64,000 bases of DNA from Devosia soli (lineage in GTDB: Bacteria; Pseudomonadota; Alphaproteobacteria; Rhizobiales; Devosiaceae), in contig NZ_LAJG01000014.1 in the NCBI RefSeq assembly GCF_000970455.1, positions 372,001 through 436,000 on the forward strand. Reading direction: 5' to 3'. Positions within the stretch are counted from its first letter, which is position 1. Each line of letters opens with the position of its first letter. Of the stretch, positions 36,488 to 45,341 are shown piece after piece. The notes under the pieces were generated by a model. The model searched no databases, was not told the DNA's origin, and saw only the letters and a list, made by a program, of their open reading frames with translations. The position numbers and the translations under genes are program-made.

Positions 36488-38659
36488 CTAAGCTGCGAAC
36501 ACCTCGACCGGCACCGATTTGAACGCCGGCGTTTTGCTCCGCGGATCGACTTCCGTGCCGATCAGCACGTTGGCCTCGGGATAATAGGCAAGCACCGATC
36601 CTGCCGGCAGATCGAAGCGGATCGCGACCCCCTCCATCTCCCCCACCGCCGAGCGCACGCGTACCTTTTGTCCCTCGGCGAGCCCGCGCGCCGCCATGTC
36701 GGTTTCGCTCAGGAAAACCGAATAGCGTCCCGCCTTGCCGCGATAGCTGTCGGTTTCCTCGTAGATGATCGAGTTGAACTGCCCCTCGCTGCGCACCGAC
36801 GCCAGCATCAGCGTGCCGCCATCGAGCTTGGGAATGGGCGTCACCGCAAAATGGGCCTTGCCGTCGGGCGTCCCGAACTCGGGCACGTGCAGCACGCGAT
36901 TGCGGATGTGGAACTCGCGCTTGGCCACGTCGATATCGGCCAGCTCCTCCATGCCAGGCACGATCGCCGCAATCGCATCGCGCAGCTTGGCGTGGCCGGA
37001 AAAGGCATCGAAATCGATGGGTGAACCGGGCAGCATGCGCCGGCCTAACTGCCCCAGGATCCAGCTCTCTGGCCGGACCGTGCCGATCCGCTCGATGCCG
37101 CCATCGGAGAGGCGCACGAAGTTGAACATCGATTCCTGCGTCGTTGGCTCCCACTCTTCGTCCCGCGCCGTCACCGGCAGGATCATCACCTCGCCCTCGC
37201 CCAGCCCATGCACATGGCCTTGGTTCAGTGTGGTCGTGAGAAATAGCTTGAACCCGATGGCGCCCATCGCCCGGCTGGCAAAGGCCGTGTCCGGCGTCGC
37301 CGCCCAGAGGTTGCCGCCCATGACCACGGCCGCATCGATGCCGCCCGTCTCCGCCCGCCTAAGACAGGCCATGGTGTCGAGGCCTTTTTCGTCGGGGAAA
37401 CTAACCCCGAAAACCTCTTCCATGCGCTCGAGCACATCCCTGGCCAGAACCGGCTTCACCCCGATCGTCCCGATCCCCTGGACATTGGAATGCCCGCGTA
37501 GCGGCAAAAGCCCCGCGAAACGCTTGCCGATCATCCCGCGCAAGAGCGCGAGATTGGCGATCGCCTCGACATTGGCGACGCCATGGACATGGTGCGTCAT
37601 GCCCATGCCCCAGGCAAAAACCGCATGCTGCGACCGCCCATAGGCGGCCGCCACCCGCGCGATTTCCTCGCGCGAAAGCCCGCAAGCCGCGGTGATATCG
37701 CTCCAATCAAGCGTATCAAGATCGTTACGGAACGCCGAAAAATCTGCCCCATGCGCTGCGATAAACGCCCGGTCCTCGGTGCCTTGCTCCAGCACCGCCT
37801 TGGCAATCCCCTTCAAGAGCGCGATGTCCGACCCGATCCGCGGCTGCAGATAATCCGAAGCGATCTCGCTGCCGCCCTTGAGCATCGATAGCGGCGACTT
37901 GGGCACCGCGAATTTGACCAGCCCCGGCTCCTTGGCCGGATTGATGACGATCACCTGCCCGCCCCGCTCGCGGCAGTTCTTGAGCATGTGGATGAAACGC
38001 GGATGGTTCGACGAGGGATTGGCGCCGATCACGAAGATCAGGTCCGCCCCGGTCAGATCCTCGAGCTCGACCGTCGCCGTGCCCTTGCCGATCGTCGTCG
38101 CCAGTCCCTCGCTCGTCGCCTGATGGCAATAATAGGAGCAGTTGTTGACGTTGTTGGTCCCATAGGCCCGCGCCAGAAGCTGGAACAGGAACCCCGCCTC
38201 GTTGGATGAGCGGCCGGACGAGTAAAAAAACGTCCGCTGCGGATCGGTGTCGGCAAGCCGATGCGCCGCGTGGTCCAGCGCCGCATCCCAATCGAGCGGC
38301 TCGAACCGATCCGACCCCGCCCGCCGGAAAAGCGGCGTACCGAGCCGCCCCAACCGCTCCATCTCGCGGCCGGACAATTCTGCCAGCTCCGCAATCGTGT
38401 GCTGAAAGACTGGTTCCGGAATCGGCGGCTGGATGTCCGTCGATTGCGCCTGCACCGATTTGTTGCAAACCGATGGAAACTCATCGAGTTCGTTGGTCAT
38501 GCCGCCATGCTGGCCGCCCATGCCATAGGCACAGGCCTTGCACGTATTCTTGGCCGTCAGCGCCTTGGCCGCCCTGCCCACGCCCATCTTGCCGATGGTC
38601 GAAAGCGTATAAAGCACCTTTTTGGGCCCGCCGCCCACGATCTTGTTGGTCTCGGCCAC
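36488..38659 (-). CDS. FdhF/YdeP-family molybdopterin oxidoreductase
   Basis: A molybdopterin enzyme of about 723 residues. N-terminal cysteines (TCKACAYGMGGQHGG and SVCNKS) may bind a cluster. Cofactor-domain sequences include FFYSSGRSSNEAGFLFQLLARAYGTNNVNNCSYYCHQATSEGL, DLIFVIGANPSSNHPRFIHML, GMGMTHHVHG and MGGNLWAATPD. The C-terminal barrel (AARGLAEGQKVRVRS, AYYPEANVLIG) is typical of the dimethylsulfoxide reductase superfamily. The family is related to formate dehydrogenase, but substrates are unknown; in enterics YdeP is linked to acid resistance. No twin-Arg signal. I chose the GTG at 38659 with GAGGAG eight bases upstream; a TTG at 38665 is the alternative. No accessory chaperone is adjacent. 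Confidence 0.88.
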   Translation of the reverse strand: MAETNKIVGGGPKKVLYTLSTIGKMGVGRAAKALTAKNTCKACAYGMGGQHGGMTNELDEFPSVCNKSVQAQSTDIQPPIPEPVFQHTIAELAELSGREMERLGRLGTPLFRRAGSDRFEPLDWDAALDHAAHRLADTDPQRTFFYSSGRSSNEAGFLFQLLARAYGTNNVNNCSYYCHQATSEGLATTIGKGTATVELEDLTGADLIFVIGANPSSNHPRFIHMLKNCRERGGQVIVINPAKEPGLVKFAVPKSPLSMLKGGSEIASDYLQPRIGSDIALLKGIAKAVLEQGTEDRAFIAAHGADFSAFRNDLDTLDWSDITAACGLSREEIARVAAAYGRSQHAVFAWGMGMTHHVHGVANVEAIANLALLRGMIGKRFAGLLPLRGHSNVQGIGTIGVKPVLARDVLERMEEVFGVSFPDEKGLDTMACLRRAETGGIDAAVVMGGNLWAATPDTAFASRAMGAIGFKLFLTTTLNQGHVHGLGEGEVMILPVTARDEEWEPTTQESMFNFVRLSDGGIERIGTVRPESWILGQLGRRMLPGSPIDFDAFSGHAKLRDAIAAIVPGMEELADIDVAKREFHIRNRVLHVPEFGTPDGKAHFAVTPIPKLDGGTLMLASVRSEGQFNSIIYEETDSYRGKAGRYSVFLSETDMAARGLAEGQKVRVRSAVGEMEGVAIRFDLPAGSVLAYYPEANVLIGTEVDPRSKTPAFKSVPVEVFAA

Positions 38660-38792
38660 GCACAAAACTCCTCACTTGCGCCCATTTTCCCAGCCAACCG
38701 CTCTTGAAGCAAGCGTTCACGAACGCCTTTCGGCGGGAACATCGGTTCTTGCATGCCGTTGCTGTGGCGCAATCACGATCGAGGAGGTTGAT

Positions 38793-39317
38793 ATGCGCCG
38801 CGTGCTTGGACTTGTTACTCTTTCTGCCCTTCTGGCCACTTCTGCTTTTGCTCAGGAAGCCAAGGGCACGTTCATCGACACCAACGGCGAAGAAGCCGGC
38901 ACGGTGATGCTCACCCAGTCCGATGGCAACGTGCTCATCACCGGTGAGGCCATGGGTCTGACGCCCGGCGATCACGGCATCCACTTCCACACCACCGGCG
39001 ATTGCGATTCTGCCGGCAAGTTCGAATCCGCCGGGGGCCACTTCAATCCGGCAAACCATCAGCATGGGCTCGAAAACGCCGACGGCCCGCATGCCGGAGA
39101 TTTGCCGAACGTGAAAGTGGGCGAAGACGGCATTGCCAAGATCGACCTGACGTCCGACCTAATTTCTCTGACCGAGGGCAATGACGGCTACGTCTTCGAC
39201 GACGATGGTACTGCCATCATCATCCATGCGGGGATGGACGATCAGAAGACCGATCCGTCAGGAAATTCCGGCGACCGCGAACTTTGCGCGGTGATCGAAG
39301 CGGCGCTCAGCCCCTGA
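38793..39317 (+). CDS. sodC: Periplasmic Cu-Zn superoxide dismutase
   Basis: 174 residues: signal peptide MRRVLGLVTLSALLATSAFA, then the SodC fold with copper ligands His64, His66 (GIHFHTTGDC), bridging His83 (GGHFNP), zinc ligands His91, His100, Asp103, and copper His145 (IIIHAGMDD). Cys71 and Cys165 can form the conserved disulfide. All ligands are intact. The ATG at 38793 has a strong GAGGAGG six bases upstream; the longer open frame from 38622 is not needed. Converges with a secreted collagen-like protein. Confidence 0.96.
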   Translation: MRRVLGLVTLSALLATSAFAQEAKGTFIDTNGEEAGTVMLTQSDGNVLITGEAMGLTPGDHGIHFHTTGDCDSAGKFESAGGHFNPANHQHGLENADGPHAGDLPNVKVGEDGIAKIDLTSDLISLTEGNDGYVFDDDGTAIIIHAGMDDQKTDPSGNSGDRELCAVIEAALSP

Positions 39318-39371
39318 GGAGTGAAACCCACGCGCAGAGATCGCGTCACGGCTGAGCTAAAACATGAATGC

Positions 39372-39389
39372 GGGCCGGAGAACCGGCCC
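39372..39389. terminator. Hairpin between convergent sodC and the collagen-like gene
   Basis: A perfect 7-bp GC stem (GGGCCGG / CCGGCCC) with tetraloop AGAA lies midway between the two stops. There is no clear T-run. Confidence 0.5.
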
Positions 39390-39400
39390 ACAGGGTCGCA

Positions 39401-40240
39401 TCAATAAACGAAAACCGTGAGCTGGTTGCCACGCTGCTGCACGGCAAAGACACGATCGGCCTGATAAGAAGAACGATCGAGCGACGCGCTCAAAAGGCTA
39501 TCGCTGCTGATGGCGGACCGCAGTGAAGTGCCAAGGCCCGAATTGGAGAGGGCCGCTGCTAGCCAGGTCTGAAGCTCCGGACAAAGGTCGACGCGACGGA
39601 TGGTCACGTTGCTCGCCCGCTGCCAGGAGCCGCCAATCTGCGTCTGCTGGATCAGGCGCTGCACTTCGCGCGGATTGGTGCCGTTGCAGGCGGCAGGCAT
39701 GCCATTGCCATTACCGACGGAAATGACGGGCAGGTTGCCATTGCCGCCAGGGCCGCCGGGTCCGCCCGGACCTCCAGGACCACCAGGGCCTCCTGGGCCT
39801 CCTGGGCCGCCAGGACCACGCGGTCCGCCGATGTCGACGCCGACATTGGCAAGGCTATCCCCGCCAACCTGAACATTGGCGCGAACAGTGCCATTGAGGA
39901 GGCCTGCATTGGCATCGACGAGACTGTCGCCACCAACTGTGGCGTCGACATCCGCAACACCTCCCAGCACGCTGGCATTGGCGTTGAGCGCACTGCCGCC
40001 GCCCGTGCCCACCGTGGCATTTGCGATGTTGGACTGTCCGCCGACCTGGGCATCGACGATATTGTCGCCGCCAACACCAAGGTTAACCAATCCAGAGTTC
40101 GACGCGTCGCCCGAGCCAATAGTGACCAGGGCCCCGCTATCGCTTCCTCCAATGACGCCAAGCAAGCTCTGCGCCTGAACAGGCGCCGCTGCACTCGCAA
40201 TCAAGACCAGAGGAAGAAACGAAAGAGTAGTTCTCTTCAT
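39401..40240 (-). CDS. Secreted protein with collagen-like Gly-Pro-Gly tract
   Basis: 279 residues with a signal peptide (LPLVLIASAAAPVQA-QS). Residues about 28-135 form imperfect, Gly/Asp/Asn-rich repeats (NLGVGGDNIVDAQVGGQSNIANATVG; VGGDSLVDANAGL) that suggest a beta-solenoid or adhesin-like stalk. Then comes GPRG followed by eight GPGG-type units (about 138-166, Gly every third residue), and a C-terminal domain of about 110 residues with two Cys (PAACNGTNPREVQRLIQQ; RVDLCPELQTWL). The C-terminal domain occurs in other alphaproteobacterial secreted proteins, I believe, but I cannot name it. A surface or extracellular-matrix role is plausible. Confidence 0.75.
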   Translation of the reverse strand: MKRTTLSFLPLVLIASAAAPVQAQSLLGVIGGSDSGALVTIGSGDASNSGLVNLGVGGDNIVDAQVGGQSNIANATVGTGGGSALNANASVLGGVADVDATVGGDSLVDANAGLLNGTVRANVQVGGDSLANVGVDIGGPRGPGGPGGPGGPGGPGGPGGPGGPGGNGNLPVISVGNGNGMPAACNGTNPREVQRLIQQTQIGGSWQRASNVTIRRVDLCPELQTWLAAALSNSGLGTSLRSAISSDSLLSASLDRSSYQADRVFAVQQRGNQLTVFVY

Positions 40241-40382
40241 AACTCATCTCCATCTTTGCGACCAATTGCCGCATATAAGGGACGAGTCGGCGGACATTAT
40301 TGTTCCAGATCTATGTAGATTCCCAGATGAACTGGTTAACCATTTAATTTTATCACGAATTTGGTGAAAGTAAGAGCAAAAC

Positions 40383-40414
40383 AAAAAGGCGCGGAACCAA
40401 GGTTCCGCGCCCCA
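40383..40414 (-). terminator. Strong minus-strand terminator
   Basis: GGCGCGGAAC - CTTG - GTTCCGCGCC followed by TTTTTGTTTTG on the minus strand: a 10-bp perfect stem with a U-tract. It faces leftward although the nearest recognised minus-strand gene ends 206 bases away, hinting at a small gene or RNA in between. Confidence 0.9.
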
Positions 40415-40420
40415 TCGGGG

Positions 40421-40555
40421 TTACAGCAAAGGAGCGTCAACCTTCCTGCCACCGCCGACTTTCCTGGCATATCCACGCATGAGTGGATCGCCGCTTCGCT
40501 CACCGCATGACGAGCGGTTCGAGTGCAGAACGACAAAGAATGCCGAGAGTTCCAT
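40421..40555 (-). CDS. Possible 44-residue small protein ahead of a terminator
   Basis: The frame starts MELSAFFVVLHSNRSSCGER and ends MRGYARKVGGGRKVDAPLL with TAA seven bases before the strong terminator. The basic, Gly-rich C-terminus (KVGGGRKVDAPLL) does not look random. No good ribosome-binding site precedes the ATG at 40555; an internal ATG would give 19 residues. It could instead be the tail of an untranslated small RNA. The rest of the gene-free stretch 40241-40619 shows an A/T-rich part at 40290-40380 (probable promoter of the collagen-like gene) and nothing else. Confidence 0.4.
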   Translation of the reverse strand: MELSAFFVVLHSNRSSCGERSGDPLMRGYARKVGGGRKVDAPLL

Positions 40556-40619
40556 ACCCGGCAATCACAACATCAGACGCTGTCGTCTTTTACCAAGCCT
40601 TTGATACCGCTTGAAAAGA

Positions 40620-41534
40620 TCAGGCCTCGGACGTTGCCTGGATAGCCTTGATGGCAGCTGACGCGCGATTTTCGACGCCGAGCTTGGCATAGACCTGTTC
40701 GAGGTGCTTGTTCACAGTGCGGGGGCTCAGGCCCAGAATTTCGCCGATATCGCGGTTTGATTTACCGCGCGCGATCCACAGGAGAACTTCGCTTTCGCGC
40801 CGCGTCAGCCCGAAATGCTGGCGCAATTCGTCTTCCTGGCCCTCCCGCTGCGCCCCGGCGAGGCGAAAGAGATATTCGTCGCCGCCAACAAGACCGAGGA
40901 ATGAAAATTGCAGCCCTGGCGAGCCGGGGACCGAGAGATCAAATCCGCTTCCCGCCGCGTCGGCAGGGTCGCTGCGCCAGCGCCGGAATGCCTTGGTCAT
41001 TCCCGCTTGCTGGCTGGCATCGATATTGGAGCGCTCAAGTAGTTTGTTTGCCTGTGGCGTCGACCAAAGCACGCCGCCGTCGAGGCCGAAGGCAACAAGG
41101 TGCCGTCCCGCAGCGTCGAGGGCGATCCGCGCGCTCTGCGCCCGCCGCGCATTGGCGAGGTGCACGCGGATGCGCGCCCGCAACTCATCCACATTGATCG
41201 GCTTGGAGAGATAATCGACACCGCCGCTTTCCAGCGCGTGGACGATATGCTCGGTCTCGGTGAGCCCGGTCATGAAGATCACAGGCACATGCGCCAGTGG
41301 CGCCATAGCCTTGAGCTGCCGGCAGGTCTCAAAGCCGTCGAGCCCCGGCATGACCGCGTCCATCAGCACGACATCGGGCGCGACGCGCTGCGCGATATTG
41401 AGCGCAGCCTCACCACTTCGCGCGACCAGCACAGTCACTCCGGCAGCTTCGAGCGCCGTTGTGAGAAAGCCAAGCGATTCCGGGGAATCGTCGACAAGGA
41501 GCACGATGTCCTGATCCTTCTCAATACGGCTCAT
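40620..41534 (-). CDS. LuxR-type (FixJ/NarL family) response regulator with PAS-like middle
   Basis: 304 residues: receiver (about 8-130; LLVDDSPESLG, phospho-Asp in VLMDAVMPGLDG, Thr in IFMTGLTETE, Lys in LSKPINVDE), a middle segment (about 140-225; ALDAAGRHLVAFGLDGGVLWSTPQANKLL) resembling a PAS-type fold, and a C-terminal LuxR helix-turn-helix (about 235-300; FGLTRRESEVLLWIARGKSNRDIGEILGLSPRTVNKHLEQVYAKLGVENR). It overlaps the hybrid kinase gene by 14 bases, so the two form a pair. Its location beside the urt genes suggests it activates urea uptake and urease; this is inference. Confidence 0.92.
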   Translation of the reverse strand: MSRIEKDQDIVLLVDDSPESLGFLTTALEAAGVTVLVARSGEAALNIAQRVAPDVVLMDAVMPGLDGFETCRQLKAMAPLAHVPVIFMTGLTETEHIVHALESGGVDYLSKPINVDELRARIRVHLANARRAQSARIALDAAGRHLVAFGLDGGVLWSTPQANKLLERSNIDASQQAGMTKAFRRWRSDPADAAGSGFDLSVPGSPGLQFSFLGLVGGDEYLFRLAGAQREGQEDELRQHFGLTRRESEVLLWIARGKSNRDIGEILGLSPRTVNKHLEQVYAKLGVENRASAAIKAIQATSEA

Positions 41535-44500
41535 GGCTCACCCGTTCGAGCAGTTCGGCATAGGCGTCGAAGTCGAACCGCTCCATGTGTCCACGCAAGG
41601 CGGCGACAAGCGGTGCATTGTCTGGATCACCCGCCAGTTCCGTCAATTTCGTCTCGATCCCCCGCACGTGGCCGATTTGCCCCAGATTTGCCAGTTCCCG
41701 CAAGTGCTCGACCCCTGGCGATCTCAGCTTTTGAGCCAAAGGCACTTTGGCAACCTTCGGTTCGGCATAGGTCCATTCGATCGCCAGATGCGCGCCGATC
41801 TTGTCGAGCAATTGCGCCAGCTCGAATGGTTTTGCCAGTGTGTCGCTGTGGCCTGCATCCAGGCTCGCCGGCCCCGCCCCATCGCCGATATTGGCGGAAA
41901 GCATGATGATCGGCTCGGCAACGCCACTTTCGCGTAATGCCCCGACCAGGTCCCACCCGCTTATCCCCGGCATGCGGATATCGATCAGGAACAGGTCGAT
42001 CGACGCTATGCCACCGCCACCTCCGAGATCGCTACCCTCAACATCGTCACTCCCACGCCCACCATCGCCACCCCCACGTCCGCCATCATCACGCTCGGGC
42101 TTGTCCTGAGGGCTTGCCACATCGAGCTCTTCCGGCAAGTACAGCCTCCTCGGGTCCATCCCGGGGGCGACCTTAAGTTGATTGTGATTCTTCGCACTCG
42201 TGCGGTCAGACGCGGTTCCAACCTGCGCCGCAACCTGTCCCACGCAATCCGCCCCACTCTTGGCCTGCACCACCGAAAATCCCAACGGCTCAAGCATCTG
42301 CCGCACCAGCTCACGGTGATCGTCATTGTCATCCACCACCATGATGGTCCGGCGCGGTCCTGCATAACCGATGATATCCCGGCTACGCGTCGATCGCGTC
42401 GCGGGTCTTTCAACCTTGGCCAGCATCAGCCGTGCGGTAAATCGCGTCCCGACGCCTACCGCGCTCGTCGCCAGGATTTCCCCGCCCAGCGTTTCGGTCA
42501 GGAGCTTGGTGATCGTCAGGCCAAGGCCGAGCCCCGGAGTGAACCGATTATGCTCAGCCTCGCCCCGCACGAACGGCTCGTATATGTGCTCGAGATCATC
42601 TGCCGATATGCCGCTGCCGGTATCCGTCACTGTGAACGTCGCCACCTGCATCCGGTAGCCAACGTCGAAACTGACATGGCCAGTCTCAGTGAACTTGATC
42701 GCGTTCGAGAGTAGGTTCACGAGAATCTGCCGAAGCCGCTTCTCGTCTGTCCGCACATAGGTCGGCAGCGCCTTCGCCCTTGAATGCCGGAACTCCAGCC
42801 CCTTTGAACCGGCCTGCAGCCGGAACATGTCGACGATTTGGTCGAGGAAATCCTGGATATTGATCTCATTGGAATAGACGTGCAGCCGCCCTGCCTCGAT
42901 CTTGGAAATATCGAGCAGGCCATCGATCAACCCCGACAGATGCTCGGCACTACGCTTGATGACCTGCACCGATCCACGCCGGTTTTCCGGCATCTCCGGA
43001 TCGCGCTCAAGAATCTGCGCATAGCCCATCACGGCATTGAGCGGCGTACGCAGTTCGTGGCTGAGACCAACCACATAGCGCGACTTCGCCTGATTGGCGG
43101 CTTCGGCCTTTTCCTTGGCCCGCTGCAGCTCGGCATCGGTCCTACCATGCGCATCGATTTCCTTGAGCAGCAGCGTATTCTGCCGCGTGCTTTCCTCTTC
43201 CGCGACCAGCCGGCTGTCATGTGCCAGCACGAGAAACCAAGTCATGATCCCGGCGGCCACCGCAAAGACGAAGAAAACGACCAGCAACGTTCCGCCGACC
43301 ACCTCAACCGTGTCAGGTGCCGATTGGCTGGCAAAGGAATAAATCAGCGCCAGAATCCCCGCGAGGATTGCCGTCGCAATGCCCATCGAAATCCCGTAGC
43401 GCCCAAGCCGGCTCTGCAATTTCTCGATCGCCCATTGCGGCAACACACTCGATGCCACCGCATGCGTCTGCGCCCTGAAATGCGCATGCGGCTTGCACAT
43501 GTCATGGCACCGCGCATCGAGCGAGCAGCAGAGCGAGCAGATCGGCGCCGCATAGGCCGGACACCAGGCCATGTCCTCGGGCTCGAAGGGATGCTCGCAA
43601 ATCGAGCAGGTGAGCGACGTCTTGTTCGCCCACGCCTTCCGCGGTTTCCGCGCCAAGTAGTATCTGCCCTTGGTCGCCCAGGCGATCGCAGGTGAAGCAA
43701 TGAAACAGACAATCAGCGCAATGTAGGGTGCCAGCGCGGCCGCCATCTCCCCGAACGCGCCGAAATGGGCTGAGAGCGCGACGGTCACCGACAGCAGCAT
43801 CGAACCGACACCGACCGGATTGATGTCATAGAGATGCGCCCGTTTGAACTCGATGCCCGGCGGCGACAGGCCCAATGGCTTATTGACGAAAAGGTCGGCC
43901 GAGATCGAGCAGAGCCAGGCCATGGCAATGATCGAGAATATGCCCAGCGTCTCTTCGAGGAGCCGATAGATGCCCAGTTCCATCAGCAGCAACGCGATCG
44001 CCACGTTGAACAAGAGCCAGACCACGCGCCCTGGATGGCTATGCGTCAGCCGCGAGAAAAAGTTCGACCATGCCAGCGACCCGGCATAGGCATTCATCAC
44101 ATTGATCTTGAGCTGGCTGACGACCACGAAGACCGCCATCAGCATCAGCGCCACCAGCTGGTTCGGGATCATGTAGCCGAACGCGACTGCATACATATAA
44201 CCGGGCTCCGACGCATGCTCGGGCGAAACGCCCGACGACAGCGCCAGAAAGGCGAGAAACGACCCGGCGATCAGTTTGGGCGCACCGACGACGACCCACC
44301 CTGCCCCGGCGAGAAATATTCCCAGCTTCTGTCGCCACTTCGGCGCTCCCTCCGCCGGCAAGAACCGCAGAAAGTCGACCTGCTCGCCGATCTGCGTCAT
44401 CAGCGCCAGAATGACTGCCGAAGCCGCGCCGAACTTGGCAATATCGAATGGCGAAATCGTCCCAGCCGCCCCCTCCGGCTGCCCTAGACCGGCAAAGGCC

Positions 44501-45111
44501 CGCCAGAGGTCGAACTTTTCCCAATCCATGAACGCAATGAAGAAAAACGGCAGGATATTGAGTACGATCCAGACCGGCTGGGTCAGCACCTGAAAGCTCG
44601 AAATCATCCTGATGCCATGCGTCACGAGCGGAATGACGATCAGCGCCGAAATGATGTGTCCCATCCAGAGCGGAATGCCAAAGGCGAGTTCGAGCGCGCT
44701 CGACATGATAGAGGCTTCGATGGCGAAAAGAATGAAGGTGAAGCTGGCATAAACGAGCGAGGTGATCGTCGAGCCGATGTAGCCAAAGCTGGCCCCGCGG
44801 GTGAGGAGATCGACGTCCACCCCATGTCGGGTCGCGTAGCGTGAGATGGGCACGCCGACGAGCAGAATGGCAATTGACGCGACAAGTATCGCGATCAGCG
44901 CATTAGTTGTGCCATACGATAACGTAACGCTACCGCCTATCGCCTCCAAAGCGAGGAACGATATCGCCCCAATCGCCGTCTGCGAGATGCGATCGTTCGA
45001 AAATCGCCGCGCCGATTTGGCGGTAAAGCGCAACGCATAGTCTTCAAGCGTCTGGTTGGCGACCCAGCGATTGTATTCGCGCCTGATTGGAATGATCCGC
45101 TGTCGCGCCAT
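41521..45111 (-). CDS. Hybrid histidine kinase with NCS1-transporter sensor domain
   Basis: About 1196 residues. The first 450 or so form a polytopic domain like NCS1 nucleobase/hydantoin/allantoin symporters (RRFSNDRISQTAIGAISFLALEAIGGSVTLSYGTTNA; VDLLTRGASFGYIGS; INVMNAYAGSLAWSNFFSR). Two more helices and a Cys-rich module follow (CSICEHPFEPEDMAWCPAY, CSLCCSLDARCHDMCKPHAH), two further helices, a coiled coil, HisKA (VVGLSHELRTPLNAVMGYAQ), HATPase (LLSNAIKFTETGH, DTGSGIS, GLGLGLTITKLL) and a receiver (IMVVDDNDDHREL, Asp in FLIDIRMPG, Lys in TLAKPFE). The receiver carries a low-complexity insertion of about 75 residues. The C-terminus may be Hpt-like. I prefer the ATG at 45111; the frame reaches 45258. 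It resembles the transporter-kinase logic of CbrA, and the neighbouring urea genes suggest a urea or purine-breakdown signal. Confidence 0.88.
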   Translation of the reverse strand: MARQRIIPIRREYNRWVANQTLEDYALRFTAKSARRFSNDRISQTAIGAISFLALEAIGGSVTLSYGTTNALIAILVASIAILLVGVPISRYATRHGVDVDLLTRGASFGYIGSTITSLVYASFTFILFAIEASIMSSALELAFGIPLWMGHIISALIVIPLVTHGIRMISSFQVLTQPVWIVLNILPFFFIAFMDWEKFDLWRAFAGLGQPEGAAGTISPFDIAKFGAASAVILALMTQIGEQVDFLRFLPAEGAPKWRQKLGIFLAGAGWVVVGAPKLIAGSFLAFLALSSGVSPEHASEPGYMYAVAFGYMIPNQLVALMLMAVFVVVSQLKINVMNAYAGSLAWSNFFSRLTHSHPGRVVWLLFNVAIALLLMELGIYRLLEETLGIFSIIAMAWLCSISADLFVNKPLGLSPPGIEFKRAHLYDINPVGVGSMLLSVTVALSAHFGAFGEMAAALAPYIALIVCFIASPAIAWATKGRYYLARKPRKAWANKTSLTCSICEHPFEPEDMAWCPAYAAPICSLCCSLDARCHDMCKPHAHFRAQTHAVASSVLPQWAIEKLQSRLGRYGISMGIATAILAGILALIYSFASQSAPDTVEVVGGTLLVVFFVFAVAAGIMTWFLVLAHDSRLVAEEESTRQNTLLLKEIDAHGRTDAELQRAKEKAEAANQAKSRYVVGLSHELRTPLNAVMGYAQILERDPEMPENRRGSVQVIKRSAEHLSGLIDGLLDISKIEAGRLHVYSNEINIQDFLDQIVDMFRLQAGSKGLEFRHSRAKALPTYVRTDEKRLRQILVNLLSNAIKFTETGHVSFDVGYRMQVATFTVTDTGSGISADDLEHIYEPFVRGEAEHNRFTPGLGLGLTITKLLTETLGGEILATSAVGVGTRFTARLMLAKVERPATRSTRSRDIIGYAGPRRTIMVVDDNDDHRELVRQMLEPLGFSVVQAKSGADCVGQVAAQVGTASDRTSAKNHNQLKVAPGMDPRRLYLPEELDVASPQDKPERDDGGRGGGDGGRGSDDVEGSDLGGGGGIASIDLFLIDIRMPGISGWDLVGALRESGVAEPIIMLSANIGDGAGPASLDAGHSDTLAKPFELAQLLDKIGAHLAIEWTYAEPKVAKVPLAQKLRSPGVEHLRELANLGQIGHVRGIETKLTELAGDPDNAPLVAALRGHMERFDFDAYAELLERVSHEPY

Positions 45112-45341
45112 CTTTTTAGCCAGTCCACAGCGTTGCCCAAAAACGCGCCACGTTGTTTTTAGCAGGCTTTTTGACAAAATCACGCGGTATTTCAGGCCCT
45201 TCCGACCTTTGCCGGAATCGGAGCCGCAAGCAGTTACGTCAATCGACGTATAGGGCACAGTTAAAAAATCGTCTCAGGTGCCCCCATCGAGGCGCCTCCC
45301 TTGGCTGTCTCCTGGGGTCAACAAACTAGAGGGACGAACAC
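45112..45341. promoter_or_regulatory. Divergent control region, sensor kinase / urtA
   Basis: These 230 bases separate the leftward kinase-regulator pair from the rightward urea operon. On the plus strand a TTGACA occurs near 45170 without a good -10 partner; I find no convincing sigma-54 (GG-N10-GC) box. The urtA ribosome-binding site (GAGGGAC) is at the right end. The kinase frame could extend into the left part of this region. Confidence 0.5.

Noticed and set aside
39740..39830. Short tandem repeats that might look like a CRISPR or satellite
   Set aside because: They encode the in-frame GPGG collagen-like tract; there are no spacers.
40336..40536. 66-codon minus-strand frame reading through the terminator
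   Set aside because: It would translate across a strong terminator stem and shows no signal or domain; another frame fits the gap better.
45112..45341. Sigma-54 promoter for the urea operon
   Set aside because: Nitrogen control would make it attractive, but I find no GG-N10-GC element with the right flanks.
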